Shown: positions 35,724 to 46,036, numbered from the stretch's first letter. The stretch is 64,000 nucleotides of DNA from Acinetobacter calcoaceticus ANC 3811 (GCF_000399665.1 NZ_KB976986.1:2563261-2627260), one strand, 5' to 3'. Notes: generated by a model from the letters alone, not told the origin. Translations and numbers: made by a program.

Positions 35724-35746
35724 CATTATCTCTAATATCAAAGTTA

Positions 35747-36952
35747 TTAAATCATATTGTTCATATTTACGATTGGTAGCATAACCGCGATTACAATAAC
35801 CAGTACGATGCTTGCCATTAGAACCAGCATAAGTGGTTCAAGTAATGCCAGTAAGGTTGAAATAAATGTTGTAACCTCACGGTCTTGCATGGTCGATGCA
35901 CGTTCTAACATGCGGTCCAGTTCGCCTGATGCCTCACCACTTCGAATCATTTGTACCATCATTGGTGGAAAATAACCACTACGCTCAAGCTGTGTACTCA
36001 AGTTACCACCTTCTGTCACACGCTCAGCTGCATGGGCAATTGAATCACGTATGACCCAGTTACTAGTCACTGCTGCACCAATTTTTAAGGCATCCACCAA
36101 AGGCACGCCGGAACGCGTCAAAATAGATAAGGTACTGGCAAATCGTGCAGAATTAATACCACGTGACAGTTTACCGAATAATGGCAATTTGAGTGTTAAT
36201 CGATCAAAAGCGTAATGCCCAGCAGTGGTTTTTAAAAATCTTACGAATGCGACCACTCCCACAACTGCAAAAATAATAATAAACACCCAAGCATGCCGAA
36301 TAAAATCACTGGCTTTCATTAAAGCAACTGTAATCCACGGTAGAGCATCTTTACTTTGGTCAAATGTTTTTACAATCTCTGGCACAACATAAGTCATTAA
36401 GCCCATCACAATACCAAAAGACATCAGCATTAAAATGATCGGGTAAATCATTGCACCCTGAACTTTCTTTTGCATTGCAGAACGGTTTTCGGTGTAATCC
36501 GAGAGCTGATCTAAAATTAGATCTAAATGCCCCGAACGTTCACCTGCGGCGACCGTTGCAATATAGAGGTCAGGAAACCGTCCAGATTGTTGCATCCCTT
36601 GTGCGAGAGAATGCCCTTCTAAAACGCGAGAACGGACAGATAATAAAAGGTTTTGCACATGCGGTTTTTCACTTTGCCTACTCACGGCACGCAATGCTTC
36701 TTCTAGAGGAATTGCGGCTGCAACCAAAACAGAAAGCTGTCTGGTCATGAGTGCCAAATCATAAGCACTGAACTTTTTTTGAAATAACCCCTGACTCTGA
36801 TGTTTATCTTTTTGTTCAACAGGGTCAACGCTAATTGGTGTCCATGCTTTATCGCGTAATTGTTGGCGAATCTGGCGTGCTGAGTCTCCCTCAAGCACTC
36901 CTTTTTGCTGCTTCCCTGAAGCATCAATGGCAGTAAATTGATATGCAGGCAT
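35747..36952 (-). CDS. gspF: Type II secretion inner-membrane platform protein GspF
   Basis: The 401-residue protein is the polytopic platform protein of type II secretion. Two T2SF domains (residues about 65-190 and 270-395) each end in a hydrophobic segment, with three transmembrane helices near 168-190, 220-243 and 370-395. Signatures: DLALMTRQLSVLVAAAIPLEEAL near residue 66 (cited by its core LMTRQLSVL) and SGEASGELDRML near 332. The N-terminal AYQFTAIDASGKQQKG is typical. It forms an operon with gspG and is divergent from priA. The isolated gspFG arrangement with other gsp genes elsewhere is known in Acinetobacter. Confidence 0.95.
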   Translation of the reverse strand: MPAYQFTAIDASGKQQKGVLEGDSARQIRQQLRDKAWTPISVDPVEQKDKHQSQGLFQKKFSAYDLALMTRQLSVLVAAAIPLEEALRAVSRQSEKPHVQNLLLSVRSRVLEGHSLAQGMQQSGRFPDLYIATVAAGERSGHLDLILDQLSDYTENRSAMQKKVQGAMIYPIILMLMSFGIVMGLMTYVVPEIVKTFDQSKDALPWITVALMKASDFIRHAWVFIIIFAVVGVVAFVRFLKTTAGHYAFDRLTLKLPLFGKLSRGINSARFASTLSILTRSGVPLVDALKIGAAVTSNWVIRDSIAHAAERVTEGGNLSTQLERSGYFPPMMVQMIRSGEASGELDRMLERASTMQDREVTTFISTLLALLEPLMLVLMASIVLVIVIAVMLPIVNMNNMI

Positions 36953-37100
36953 GGTAATGTTCTAATTTTCCAAAAATAATAGTCGCTGCTGTTGCATCTA
37001 TGCTACGCAATCATTCATATTCGTTCTATAGCCTGTGTAGAATACCCAAGTCCTCTTCACGACGCTATGCCGTTTTTTAAAATTGACGAAATGAGCCTCT

Positions 37101-39329
37101 ATGACCATAACGCCAAAGCCTGATTCAGTTGTTTATCGTGTGCGTGTAGCCGTACCTGTGCATCTGTACGACACTTTTGACTATACACTCACCGAAGCAC
37201 AATATGAACGGGCTCACGTAGGCTCACGCGTCGCCATTTCATTTGGACGCCAAAACCTGATCGGCATCATTACTGAAAAAGTAAATCCACATGAGCCATT
37301 TACGGGCAAATTTCAGCTTAAAGCCATTTCTGAACTTTTAGATGAAGAACCTATTTTAGATGAACAACTTTTAAGTTTATTGACATGGTCCGCACAATAT
37401 TACCAATTTCCAATTGGTGAGGTCATGCAAACGGCTATTCCAGCTTTATTGCGTCAGGGTAAACCGATGGATGTTTTATTCCATCTATGGAAAATCACTC
37501 CCTGTGACGATGTCGAAACTCTGCTTAAACGCTCGGTGAAGCAACAAGATGCCTATCAGATTTTGAAATTACATCCTGCTGGAACTACAGAAAATATTCT
37601 AAATTTAAGTGGTGTAGAAACAGCAACGCTTAAAGCGCTTCAAAAGAAAGGGCTGGTAGATTGTACGCTCGAACCACACGACTTTAGCCCTACCCCTGTT
37701 CAATTGGCACAAATGCCGCTCACGCTAAATGAAGATCAAAAGCAAGCGACTCAACATGTCATTAAAGCCCAGCATCAATACCAAGCATTTTTGCTAGATG
37801 GTTTAACAGGTAGCGGTAAAACTGAAGTTTATTTGCACATCATGCATGAGGTACTAAAACAAGGTAAACAAGTACTGGTGTTAGTACCTGAAATTGGTCT
37901 AACCCCTCAAACTATTTCCCGTTTTAAGTCTCGTTTTAACTGCGACATTGCTTTATTACACTCTGGCTTAAATGACTCTAAACGCCTGCAAGCATGGCAA
38001 CAGGCACAGACCGGAAAAGCCTCTATTATTTTAGGAACACGCTCTGCCATCTATACACCTCTGCCACGTTTGGGCCTCATCATTTTAGATGAAGAACATG
38101 ATCTGTCTTATAAGCAACAAGAAGGCTTCCGCTACCATGCGCGTGATGTCGCACTGTATCGCGGCCACTTGCAAAGCTGCCCTGTTATTTTAGGGTCCGC
38201 AACACCAAGTATTGATAGTTATTATTTGGTTGAAACTGGCAAATTAACTGGACTGCAACTCAACAAACGTGCTGGACATGCACTTTTGCCTAAAATGCAT
38301 TTGATAGACCTTAAAATTGTTAAAAAACAGCATGGAATTAGCCAGCCCCTTATTGAACAAATCAAACATACATTAGCTAGAAAAGAACAGGTTTTAATCT
38401 TTTTAAACCGTCGTGGCTATGCACCTGTACTGGTTTGTGAAAGCTGTGGTTGGCAAGCAAATTGTCCACATTGTGATGCACATTTTACTTTGCATACTCA
38501 GCCTTATTCTTATTTACATTGCCACCACTGCGGAACCATTCATCGCCTACCCGATCATTGCCCTGAATGTCAGCAAAAAAGCTTAAAAACTTTAGGTGCA
38601 GGAACAGCTAAAGTTGAAGAGCACTTACAAGAACTATTTCCAGATCATGATGTAATTCGGGTCGATCGTGACAGTACCAGTCGTGTCGGAAGCTGGCAAA
38701 AAATTTATGATCGTATTCATCAAAACAAACCAACAATTTTACTCGGCACTCAAATGTTGGCAAAAGGCCATCATTTTCCACATGTCACATTAGTTGCCAT
38801 TTTAGATATTGATGCAGGTTTACTCAGTGTAGACATCCGTGCGCCAGAACGTACGGCGCAGCTGATTGTGCAAGTCGCTGGTCGTGCAGGTCGTGGTGAA
38901 CACAAAGGCCATGTTTATTTACAAACCTTAAGGCCTGATCATCCACTACTAACCACACTCATCGAAAAAGATTATCGCGCGGTTGCCAAACAAACGCTGG
39001 CTGAACGTAAAGTTGCTTTGCTGCCGCCTTATCGCTATGCAGTACTGATACGTGCAGAATCCAAAGATCGTGACTATACCTTACAATTTTTAAATGAAGC
39101 TGCCGAGCAACTTCGTCAAGTGGCTGGTGAGATTGTGGATATTTGGGGGCCTATTCCAGCGCCGATGGAACGTAAAGCGGGACGCTACCGTGCCCACATG
39201 GTGATTTTATCTGCCGATCGTGCTCGCCTACATTTTTACTTAAGACAATGGTGGTCTCAATTGGTTCATGCCCCAAGACAGCATCAACTCAGGCTATCAA
39301 TTGATGTCGATCCGCAAGAATTTAATTAG
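37101..39329 (+). CDS. priA: Primosomal replication-restart helicase PriA
   Basis: The 742-residue 3'-to-5' helicase restarts stalled replication forks. Residues about 10-115 form the 3' DNA-end binding domain, about 125-200 the winged helix. The helicase core begins near 210 with Walker A DGLTGSGKTEVYLH and the DEEHD box near 332. The cysteine-rich zinc region CESCGWQANCPHCDAHF to HCPECQQ (near 448-492) holds eight cysteines. The last domain ends near residue 742. It is a single-gene unit, divergent from gspF across 148 bp. Full length, with all motifs intact. Confidence 0.96.
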   Translation: MTITPKPDSVVYRVRVAVPVHLYDTFDYTLTEAQYERAHVGSRVAISFGRQNLIGIITEKVNPHEPFTGKFQLKAISELLDEEPILDEQLLSLLTWSAQYYQFPIGEVMQTAIPALLRQGKPMDVLFHLWKITPCDDVETLLKRSVKQQDAYQILKLHPAGTTENILNLSGVETATLKALQKKGLVDCTLEPHDFSPTPVQLAQMPLTLNEDQKQATQHVIKAQHQYQAFLLDGLTGSGKTEVYLHIMHEVLKQGKQVLVLVPEIGLTPQTISRFKSRFNCDIALLHSGLNDSKRLQAWQQAQTGKASIILGTRSAIYTPLPRLGLIILDEEHDLSYKQQEGFRYHARDVALYRGHLQSCPVILGSATPSIDSYYLVETGKLTGLQLNKRAGHALLPKMHLIDLKIVKKQHGISQPLIEQIKHTLARKEQVLIFLNRRGYAPVLVCESCGWQANCPHCDAHFTLHTQPYSYLHCHHCGTIHRLPDHCPECQQKSLKTLGAGTAKVEEHLQELFPDHDVIRVDRDSTSRVGSWQKIYDRIHQNKPTILLGTQMLAKGHHFPHVTLVAILDIDAGLLSVDIRAPERTAQLIVQVAGRAGRGEHKGHVYLQTLRPDHPLLTTLIEKDYRAVAKQTLAERKVALLPPYRYAVLIRAESKDRDYTLQFLNEAAEQLRQVAGEIVDIWGPIPAPMERKAGRYRAHMVILSADRARLHFYLRQWWSQLVHAPRQHQLRLSIDVDPQEFN

Positions 39330-39405
39330 ATGATTTGAATATCATGGTGTGAAGAAGCCTTTTTGGCTTTACACTTAAAAAAGACTAATACATTCGAGGC
39401 AATGA

Positions 39406-41250
39406 ATGTCATTCCTACTGCAAGCAACAATCTTTCTTGGAGCTTCTCTGATTTTAGTCCCTCTTGGCAAACGCCTAGGGATAGCAACAGTTTTAGGTTA
39501 TTTATTTACAGGCATTCTTCTAGGTCCTAGTGTTTTAAATATTGCACATGACCCTGAAGCGATTATGGAACTTGCCGAATTCGGTGTCATTTTATTGATG
39601 TTCCTGATTGGTTTAGAACTAAGACCACAGCGGTTGTGGGAAATGCGTGACTCTATTTTTGTAATGGGAAGTCTGCAAGTCCTCATTAGCGGTGGCGTAC
39701 TTATGCTGATCATACTATTACTCTTTAAGCAGCAGCTTTCTGTCAGCTTTGTCATTGGTTTTGCCCTTGCGCTATCTTCTACCGCTTTTGTATTACAGCT
39801 TCTGACTGAAAAGCAGCAGCTCAACACGACTTATGGTCAGCAGTCTTTTTCGATTTTGCTCTTTCAAGATATAGCAGCGATTCCCTTACTTGCCATCATT
39901 CCATTATTGGCAGGAACAGAATCAACCCATCATGGGATTGCTTATTTTGCGGCTATTATTGCAACCTTTACGGGCCTGTTTCTGTTTAGTCGCTATGTGA
40001 TGCGTCCATTCTTCCGCTTTGTTGCCAAAAGTGGCGCGACTGAACTTATTACAGCAGTAGGATTATTTATTATTCTTGCCGTTGTCTTGCTTATGGATAC
40101 CTTAGGAATTAGCACCACATTAGGCGCGTTCCTTACAGGTGTATTATTAGCAGATTCAGAATTTCGTCACGAAGTTGAAGCGAGTATTGCACCATTTAAA
40201 GGTTTACTGCTTGGCTTATTCTTTATGACCGTGGGTATGACTACTCAGCTGTCACTACTCATTGAAATGCCTTGGCTCATTATTGGTGGAGCAGTCGGCT
40301 TATTACTCATCAAAACACTAATATTGACTGCCATTGCCCGCTATAAAAAATACAGTTGGAATAACAGTTTGCTATTGGGTACTTGCTTGGCACAAGGTGG
40401 TGAATTTGCTTTTGTAATTTTGAGCCTTGCAAAAAGTGAGAAGATTTTAACGGAAGCTCTATTAGAGCCAGTAACCCTTATTGTGACGTTGTCGATGGTA
40501 CTCACACCAGTGATTTACTGGCTTATGGCAACCAAGGTCATTCCTCTGTTTAATAAAGAACGTCCACCTGAATATGATGAAATTCCTCAGCAAGATAACC
40601 CGATTATCATTGCTGGTTTTGGTCGATTTGGACAAATTATCGCGCGTATTGCCCGCCTGCAACATTTGGGCTTTACCGCAATCGACAACAATCTTCATCA
40701 AGTGGACTTTGTTCGTCGATACGGCGGTAAGCTTTATTATGGTGATGTGACCCAACCAGATTTACTGCGTTCTGCGGGTATTGAAAAAGCCAAAGTATTT
40801 ATTCTAGCGATTGATGATGTTGAAGATTCAATGAATGTCGCACGCCATCTCAGATTAAACTATCCAAATTTAAAGCTGTTGGCTCGTGCTCGTGACCGCC
40901 ACCATGTACATCTTTTAAGAGATTTAGGCGTGGAATACATTTGGCGTGAGACGTATTTATCTTCATTAGGTATGGCTTATCGCGCCTTGCGAGAACTAGG
41001 TATCTCTGATGAACAGGCCTATAACAATATCGAAATTTTTCGGGATTATGATGAGAAATTGCTCATACAGCAGCAAAGTATTTATACTGATGAACAGAAG
41101 ATCTTTGAAACACATCGTAATGCCTTAGCCGAACTTGAGCATTTGTTTGAAAGTGATGCGCAGCAACAGGCCACATCAAAACACGATGTGAATTTAAAGC
41201 GTCATTTACAACCAAATCGCATCGACATTACACGAGATCATCTAGAATAA
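39406..41250 (+). CDS. CPA2-family K+/H+ antiporter with RCK domain (KefB/C-like)
   Basis: The 614-residue protein has twelve or so transmembrane helices (residues about 5-385), including the CPA2 carrier motif GVILLMFLIGLELRPQRLW near 62, FLTGVLLADSEFRHEVE near 243 and GGEFAFVIL near 335. An RCK_N/TrkA-N NAD-binding domain follows (about 400-520) with GFGRFGQIIAR. Family members such as KefB/C release K+ in response to electrophiles when glutathione adducts bind. Glutathione control is inferred by family only, and no KefF/G ancillary gene is adjacent. Start ATG at 39406 follows GAGGC by four bases. It is a single-gene unit. Confidence 0.9.
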   Translation: MSFLLQATIFLGASLILVPLGKRLGIATVLGYLFTGILLGPSVLNIAHDPEAIMELAEFGVILLMFLIGLELRPQRLWEMRDSIFVMGSLQVLISGGVLMLIILLLFKQQLSVSFVIGFALALSSTAFVLQLLTEKQQLNTTYGQQSFSILLFQDIAAIPLLAIIPLLAGTESTHHGIAYFAAIIATFTGLFLFSRYVMRPFFRFVAKSGATELITAVGLFIILAVVLLMDTLGISTTLGAFLTGVLLADSEFRHEVEASIAPFKGLLLGLFFMTVGMTTQLSLLIEMPWLIIGGAVGLLLIKTLILTAIARYKKYSWNNSLLLGTCLAQGGEFAFVILSLAKSEKILTEALLEPVTLIVTLSMVLTPVIYWLMATKVIPLFNKERPPEYDEIPQQDNPIIIAGFGRFGQIIARIARLQHLGFTAIDNNLHQVDFVRRYGGKLYYGDVTQPDLLRSAGIEKAKVFILAIDDVEDSMNVARHLRLNYPNLKLLARARDRHHVHLLRDLGVEYIWRETYLSSLGMAYRALRELGISDEQAYNNIEIFRDYDEKLLIQQQSIYTDEQKIFETHRNALAELEHLFESDAQQQATSKHDVNLKRHLQPNRIDITRDHLE

Positions 41251-41413
41251 CTTGAGATTTCAAAAAATGGCTATATTAAGGACTTATTCACATTGCCTAA
41301 ATAATTGGACAATGGGCACAAAGCTGCCCCTGTCCCGCTTGCGGCTTCGCTGCATTTCCTAAGCTTGATTAAAACGAAATAGTTATACTCTGCTTAGGGC
41401 CCTGGAGAATATT

Positions 41414-42289
41414 ATGTCTGATTTACGCCAACGCTTTTATATTGAGAACTTTCCAGTTCGTGGGGAAGTAGTTCATCTAGAAGAGGCACTACAAACTATC
41501 TTAGCTCAACGTGACTATATGCCTGCGGTTAAAATTCTGCTAGGTGAAATGTTGAGTGCGACTGCATTACTTGCAAGTACACTAAAAATCAAAGGCCGTA
41601 TCAGCTTGCAAATCCAGGCTAGCGGCACCTTTAAGTGGGCAATGGCTGAATGTAATCATTTAGGTGAAGTTCGTGCTCTAGCGGATTACGAAACGGATCC
41701 ACGCTTCATTGAAGCAACAGACAGCAGCACAGTTCTCGGCGCTTTAGTTAATCCAGTTTTGTTTATTAATATTGAACCGGAATTTGGCGAGCGTTATCAA
41801 GGGATTGTGCCGCTTGACCAAGTAACCTTAGCTGGTTGCCTCATGCAGTATTACGATTTGTCTGCACAAATTCCAACTCGCATTGTGTTAGCGAGTACGA
41901 CCAAACGCTCTGGTGGTTTACTCATTCAGCTTTTACCACGTCACAATGAAGAAGAGCAAAAATTGGTCGATGAAGATTTATGGCCACGCTTGACCATGTT
42001 GACTGAAACATTAAAAGCTGAAGAGCTCACCAATTTAGATGCAAATGAAATCTTATATCGTTTATATAACGAAGAAGAAGTTCGTTTACCAGAAATTGAA
42101 GCATTAAAATTTGGCTGTACATGTTCAAAAGAACGCTGTGCACATGCGCTTATTCAAATTGGTGTAGATGCTGTTCATGAAACGTTAGAAGAACAGAACC
42201 CGATTCGTATGGATTGCCAGTTCTGTAATACTCAATACACCTTTACTGCTGAAGAAGCTTTAGCGTTATTTGGTGAGCATTTGAGTTAA
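41414..42289 (+). CDS. hslO: Redox-activated chaperone Hsp33
   Basis: The 291-residue chaperone is switched on by oxidation. An N-terminal substrate-binding domain (residues about 5-180) is followed by a linker and the C-terminal redox domain with four zinc-binding cysteines: FGCTCSKERC (CxC near 233-235) and MDCQFCNTQY (CxxC near 268-271). All four are present. Under oxidative and heat stress the zinc is lost and disulfides form, exposing the binding surface. GGGCCCTGGAGAAT precedes the ATG. A 162-bp region before it has a GGGCA/TGCCC hairpin (41315-41330). The unit ends in a strong terminator. Confidence 0.95.
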   Translation: MSDLRQRFYIENFPVRGEVVHLEEALQTILAQRDYMPAVKILLGEMLSATALLASTLKIKGRISLQIQASGTFKWAMAECNHLGEVRALADYETDPRFIEATDSSTVLGALVNPVLFINIEPEFGERYQGIVPLDQVTLAGCLMQYYDLSAQIPTRIVLASTTKRSGGLLIQLLPRHNEEEQKLVDEDLWPRLTMLTETLKAEELTNLDANEILYRLYNEEEVRLPEIEALKFGCTCSKERCAHALIQIGVDAVHETLEEQNPIRMDCQFCNTQYTFTAEEALALFGEHLS

Positions 42290-42303
42290 TCTTCAAAATT
42301 TAT

Positions 42304-42330
42304 AAAAAGGCGGATATACCGCCTTTTTAT
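42304..42330 (+). terminator. Rho-independent terminator of hslO
   Basis: AAAAAGGCGG/CCGCCTTTTT with a five-base ATATA loop, ending in T5, lies 15 bases after the hslO stop. Confidence 0.93.
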
Positions 42331-42426
42331 TTGTCTGTACTTTTGATGATCATTTTCAATATCTTATTTTAGATAGGATAATATAAGGCTACTTTATAGC
42401 CTAATAAATAAGACACTCAAAAAGCC

Positions 42427-43038
42427 ATGAATTATTTTGATTATTTTCTCTTTATTTTTAGCGTAGTTATCATGATTGCTACCCCTGGGCCTGTCATGAT
42501 TTTAGTTGCAAGCGCTGGACTTAAAGGAGGGTATAAAAAAGCGCTTGAAACCATTTTTGGTACAAATTTAGCATCTCTTGTCTTAATTTTTATTTCAGTG
42601 CTTGTTTTAAAGGGAGTGCTCAGTGTTAACGATAGTTATCTTAATATCATTCGGATTTTAGGCTGTCTATATATTGGTTATTTAGGTTTCAGTATTCTTA
42701 AAGAAGTGATTCAAGCCCCTCACCCAGAAGCGATACAAACAGTTTCAGCACAAAATGGCGGCTTTAAAAAAGGCTTTCTCGTCGGTATTTCAAACCCTAA
42801 AGATATTATATTTTTCTCGGCTTTCTTTCCGCAATTTGTCTCTATTACGCCCCAATTAAATTTAAGTCTAACCATCCTCACTCTGACATGGATCGTTTTA
42901 GACTTCCTGACATTATCTTTGGTTTATATATTCTTCCGTCGCCTTTCTAACAGTCATTTATATCCAAAAATATTAGGCCTATGCGGTTTATTACTTTTAC
43001 TTATTGCCCTTTACGGCTTATATCAAAGTTTCATCTAA
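42427..43038 (+). CDS. LysE/RhtB family amino-acid exporter
   Basis: The 203-residue inner-membrane protein has six hydrophobic segments and the LysE/RhtB signatures: MIATPGPVMILVASAGLKGG near residues 19-38 (cited by its core TPGPVMILV) and GFLVGISNPKDIIFFSAFFPQF in pattern near 119-140 (core NPKDIIFF). RhtB-type proteins export homoserine, threonine or other amino acids. The substrate cannot be read from sequence. It is a single-gene unit between the hslO terminator and the cbpA region. The 147-bp gap after it contains a weak AGG/CCT-rich repeat but no T-run. Confidence 0.88.
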   Translation: MNYFDYFLFIFSVVIMIATPGPVMILVASAGLKGGYKKALETIFGTNLASLVLIFISVLVLKGVLSVNDSYLNIIRILGCLYIGYLGFSILKEVIQAPHPEAIQTVSAQNGGFKKGFLVGISNPKDIIFFSAFFPQFVSITPQLNLSLTILTLTWIVLDFLTLSLVYIFFRRLSNSHLYPKILGLCGLLLLLIALYGLYQSFI

Positions 43039-43185
43039 ATCAGGAGAGGTATATACCTCATTTATCTATGCCTCTTCCTCTCAATTTTATTTTGGAATAG
43101 AACAACTCTTATACAATCTAGCTTATTGAAAACTTTAAAAATCGTTTCATAATGAAATAAACCTACATCATCGTGATAAAACATT

Positions 43186-44142
43186 ATGGCAAAAAATTAT
43201 TATGAAGAATTAGGGGTTACACGCAAAGCCTCTGCTGATGAAATTAAAAAAGCTTATCGAAAATTAGCTCGTAAATATCATCCTGACATTAGCAAAGAAA
43301 AAGATGCAGAAGAAAAGATGCAGGCTATTAATGTTGCCTATGACACCTTAAGCAATGCCGAAAAAAAAGCTGAATATGACCAAATGTTAGACCACCCTCA
43401 AGGTTTCAATAACTTTGGTCAGGGCGCTGCGCAAGGTGGTTTTGATGGAGCACAGTTTTATCGCCAAGGTTTTACAGGTGGTGAACAAGCAGACTTTAGC
43501 GGTTTTGAAGATTTATTTGGGCGCTTTGGTGCAGGATTTGGTGGTGGTCAGCAGCAACACCAGAGACAACAGCGTAGTTATCGCGGTGAAGACCAACATG
43601 CCAGCATAGAAGTCGATCTTGATATTGCCTATCAGGGATCAACGCAACAGATTACCCTACAAATTCCGACCGTGAATGCTTATGGCGAGCCTGAAGTTCA
43701 GCGCAAAACCCTTCAAGTCAAAATACCAAAAGGTATGAAAGAAGGTCAGCAAATCCGCTTAAGTGGACAAGGGCAAAGTGGTATCAATGGCGGTGCCAAC
43801 GGCGATCTTTATATTGAAATTCAGTATAAAGACACAGACCGCGTTCATGTTGAAGGCAGTGATGTATATTTGACTGTAGATGTAGCTCCGTGGGAAGCTG
43901 CGTTAGGTCAGAGTATTGAAGTAAAAACACCAGCTGGACCTTTAAACGTCAATTTACCTCACAACGCAAAACAAGGACAACAGCTACGTTTAAAAGACAA
44001 AGGGATACCAAATAAAACGCCAGGCCATCTCTATTTAATTTTAAATATTGTATTCCCCCCAGCACATTCTGAAAAAGAAAAACAAGCCTATCAGCAACTG
44101 GCTGAAGCCTTCGCTTCATTCGAACCTCGTTCATCTCATTAG
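43186..44142 (+). CDS. cbpA: DnaJ-family co-chaperone CbpA
   Basis: The 318-residue protein has a J domain (residues 5-70) with the HPD motif in KYHPDIS near 31-37, a Gly/Phe-rich linker (about 75-130, FGGGQQQH), and the two-part DnaJ C-terminal domain (about 135-310). There is no zinc-finger region, which separates CbpA from DnaJ. It stimulates DnaK and, in E. coli, binds curved DNA in stationary phase. cbpM lies 11 bases downstream and encodes its specific inhibitor. The arrangement is as in E. coli. Confidence 0.93.
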   Translation: MAKNYYEELGVTRKASADEIKKAYRKLARKYHPDISKEKDAEEKMQAINVAYDTLSNAEKKAEYDQMLDHPQGFNNFGQGAAQGGFDGAQFYRQGFTGGEQADFSGFEDLFGRFGAGFGGGQQQHQRQQRSYRGEDQHASIEVDLDIAYQGSTQQITLQIPTVNAYGEPEVQRKTLQVKIPKGMKEGQQIRLSGQGQSGINGGANGDLYIEIQYKDTDRVHVEGSDVYLTVDVAPWEAALGQSIEVKTPAGPLNVNLPHNAKQGQQLRLKDKGIPNKTPGHLYLILNIVFPPAHSEKEKQAYQQLAEAFASFEPRSSH

Positions 44143-44153
44143 GGAGCAAGATT

Positions 44154-44483
44154 ATGACAACCATTCATTATCGAGAAATTGTATATGACGGCCATACCTT
44201 TAGTGCAGAGGTCGTTGATGAACAATCCACATTTGATCTACAACAATTTGCTCAAGCTTGTGGTCAAAGCCCTGACTGGATCATTCAGTTAATTGAATAT
44301 GACATTTTATCAGTCGACAATACACCTGAAGCACACCAATTTATGGGTGAAGATGTTGCCCGTGCTCGTAAAGCTTATCGTCTGCAAAGAGACTTTGACG
44401 CAAGTTTGGCAGCAGTTGCGGTGATGCTAGATTTGATTGATGAAGTACAACAACTTAGAAAACAGTTGAAGCATTTTCATTAA
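44154..44483 (+). CDS. cbpM: Chaperone modulator CbpM
   Basis: The 109-residue protein matches CbpM, a MerR-like HTH-fold protein that binds the J domain of CbpA and blocks its action on DnaK. The segment LQQFAQACGQSPDWIIQLIEYDIL, cited by its core WIIQLIEYDIL near residues 41-51, and the C-terminal coiled-coil-like LDLIDEVQQLRKQLKHF are typical. AGGGAGCAAG precedes the ATG. The gene is the second of the cbpA-cbpM pair and is followed by a 271-bp region of palindromes. Confidence 0.9.
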   Translation: MTTIHYREIVYDGHTFSAEVVDEQSTFDLQQFAQACGQSPDWIIQLIEYDILSVDNTPEAHQFMGEDVARARKAYRLQRDFDASLAAVAVMLDLIDEVQQLRKQLKHFH

Positions 44484-44551
44484 ATTAGATAGCCACGACG
44501 GAGTCCTACTGGCACTCATTGTCTATTCCATCAGCTAATTACGTTACTTTT

Positions 44552-44649
44552 GTTTTGGCATGAGTAGCGAAGCTACGCAAGGCCAAAACCAGAGATATTG
44601 AAGTGCGTACTAAGGTCAAATTTATATTTGAACGCAAGCTACGCACTTC
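44552..44649. repeat. Nested palindromes between cbpM and the CorA-type gene
   Basis: GTTTTGGC/GCCAAAAC (44552-44559 and 44582-44589) encloses GTAGC/GCTAC. GAAGTGCGTA/TACGCACTTC (44600-44609 and 44640-44649) is a perfect 10-bp stem enclosing TCAAAT/ATTTGA. Further on, GCAAACGAGGTTTGC and CGAGC-rich motifs resemble the gspG element. None has a T-run. Confidence 0.6.
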
Positions 44650-44754
44650 GTTTGTCTTGCGCTCGAAGCAAACGAGGTTTGCTTTTTCTCGCTCAGGTTG
44701 TGGATGACGCTTAGCTCGAGCAAATTTGGGAAAAGATTCAATAAAAATAAAAAA

Positions 44755-45966
44755 TTATTTCAATCGAGTAATCTTCTCCAATTCCTTCACAGTCTGTTTA
44801 ATCGGCTCATATTCCAAAAACCAAAACAAATTCATCCGATCTTGACGATGCTGCTGGGCCAACAAATCAATGACACTTTTTTCTCCACGTCCAACCAAGT
44901 GCTGTCGATAAAAATAGTACAACAGAAAAATCGTACTAATCAGCATGGCACCCAGCATAATCCAGAACCCAACGGGTGATTTAAGACCAGGAATAAACTC
45001 AAAATTCATTCCATAAATGCCGGTTAAAAGGGTAAGCGGTGCAAAGACTGCGGTAATAATTGCGAGAATTCGCATGTTTTCATTGGTTTGGTTCGCAATA
45101 GCAGAAAAATGTAAATCAATGGCTGACTGAATTGCGCTGCGTAACCGCAAAGTATGTTTCTGAATACGTTCAACATGACTCATTAAATCATTTAAACGAA
45201 CCAGTAAAATATCTTGAGAATTACGGATGTGACCGCCAACGACATGGTGGTAATTCTCTACAATTTCATCCCGAAATTCTTGAAGGGTTTCGATTTGTTC
45301 TTCACATAAATTTTCGACCTGTTGAAAGGCCATATTTTCATGGAATAGTTGGTGCCATTGTTTAAAACGGCGATTACCCTGTAACAATTGTTGCTGCCAA
45401 TGCTCGACTCTTCTCGTCAATGGTGAACGGATATCAAGATAACCATCAACCATACTATTTAACAGACGTAACGATAAATCGACGGGTGAATTCGGTAATT
45501 TACGGGTTTTGTTTTGTTCTTCTAAAGTTTTGCATAAAATATTTTCGAGACGTTGAATATAGTTTTCAATCGACTTATTCCCCTGCTCGCGCACACTAAT
45601 CAGCACATCAGGCGTCAAAATAAAACTAATAGGTGTCGTTGCTAAACCAAAAACACTATCTTGTGATTCTGCATGTTTAATTTCATCGTCAGGTGTGACC
45701 AGCTTCTTAAAAATTAATAGGTCATACTCTTCAAGCGTATCGAATGCGCAGGGATGTTCTATATTGGCAATATCCCGCATATGAAATTCATTAATAACAA
45801 CGCCTGAAAGCTTTTGAATCTCGTGTTGCCATTCTTCGTTATGGTTAACCACATCCGTTCTGACACTATCAATCCAGAAAAACTCCAGAACATGTTCACT
45901 ATGCTGTTCACGGCTTAAAAAGACATAGCCGTCGCTTTGATGGCGATAAAAGTAATAAACCTGCAT
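44755..45966 (-). CDS. CorA/ZntB-type divalent-metal transporter
   Basis: The 403-residue protein has a long cytoplasmic N-terminal domain and two C-terminal transmembrane helices (near 310-332 and 345-365). Between or next to them lies the GMN signature, GIYGMNFEFIPGL near 325. The usual MPEL that follows GMN is changed to IPGL. The region after the second helix is an unusually long tail of about 40 residues. CorA pentamers carry magnesium, ZntB-like members carry zinc, and the metal cannot be chosen by sequence. It is convergent with cbpM and separated from pnp by a terminator. Confidence 0.86.
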   Translation of the reverse strand: MQVYYFYRHQSDGYVFLSREQHSEHVLEFFWIDSVRTDVVNHNEEWQHEIQKLSGVVINEFHMRDIANIEHPCAFDTLEEYDLLIFKKLVTPDDEIKHAESQDSVFGLATTPISFILTPDVLISVREQGNKSIENYIQRLENILCKTLEEQNKTRKLPNSPVDLSLRLLNSMVDGYLDIRSPLTRRVEHWQQQLLQGNRRFKQWHQLFHENMAFQQVENLCEEQIETLQEFRDEIVENYHHVVGGHIRNSQDILLVRLNDLMSHVERIQKHTLRLRSAIQSAIDLHFSAIANQTNENMRILAIITAVFAPLTLLTGIYGMNFEFIPGLKSPVGFWIMLGAMLISTIFLLYYFYRQHLVGRGEKSVIDLLAQQHRQDRMNLFWFLEYEPIKQTVKELEKITRLK

Positions 45967-46004
45967 ACCACAACGATCTGTTTTTGTATTACTTGCATCA
46001 TGCC

Positions 46005-46036
46005 ATAAAAAAAGTCCGCATCAAGCGGACTTTTTC
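46005..46036 (-). terminator. Terminator of the rpsO-pnp transcript
   Basis: AGTCCGC/GCGGACT with a five-base loop (46012-46030), followed on the minus strand by T7, lies just past the pnp stop codon at 46052. On the + strand it has T5 and may act weakly both ways. Confidence 0.93.

Noticed and set aside
44484..44754. Possible degraded gene after cbpM
   Set aside because: All frames are broken and the sequence is dominated by palindromes, with no protein similarity visible.
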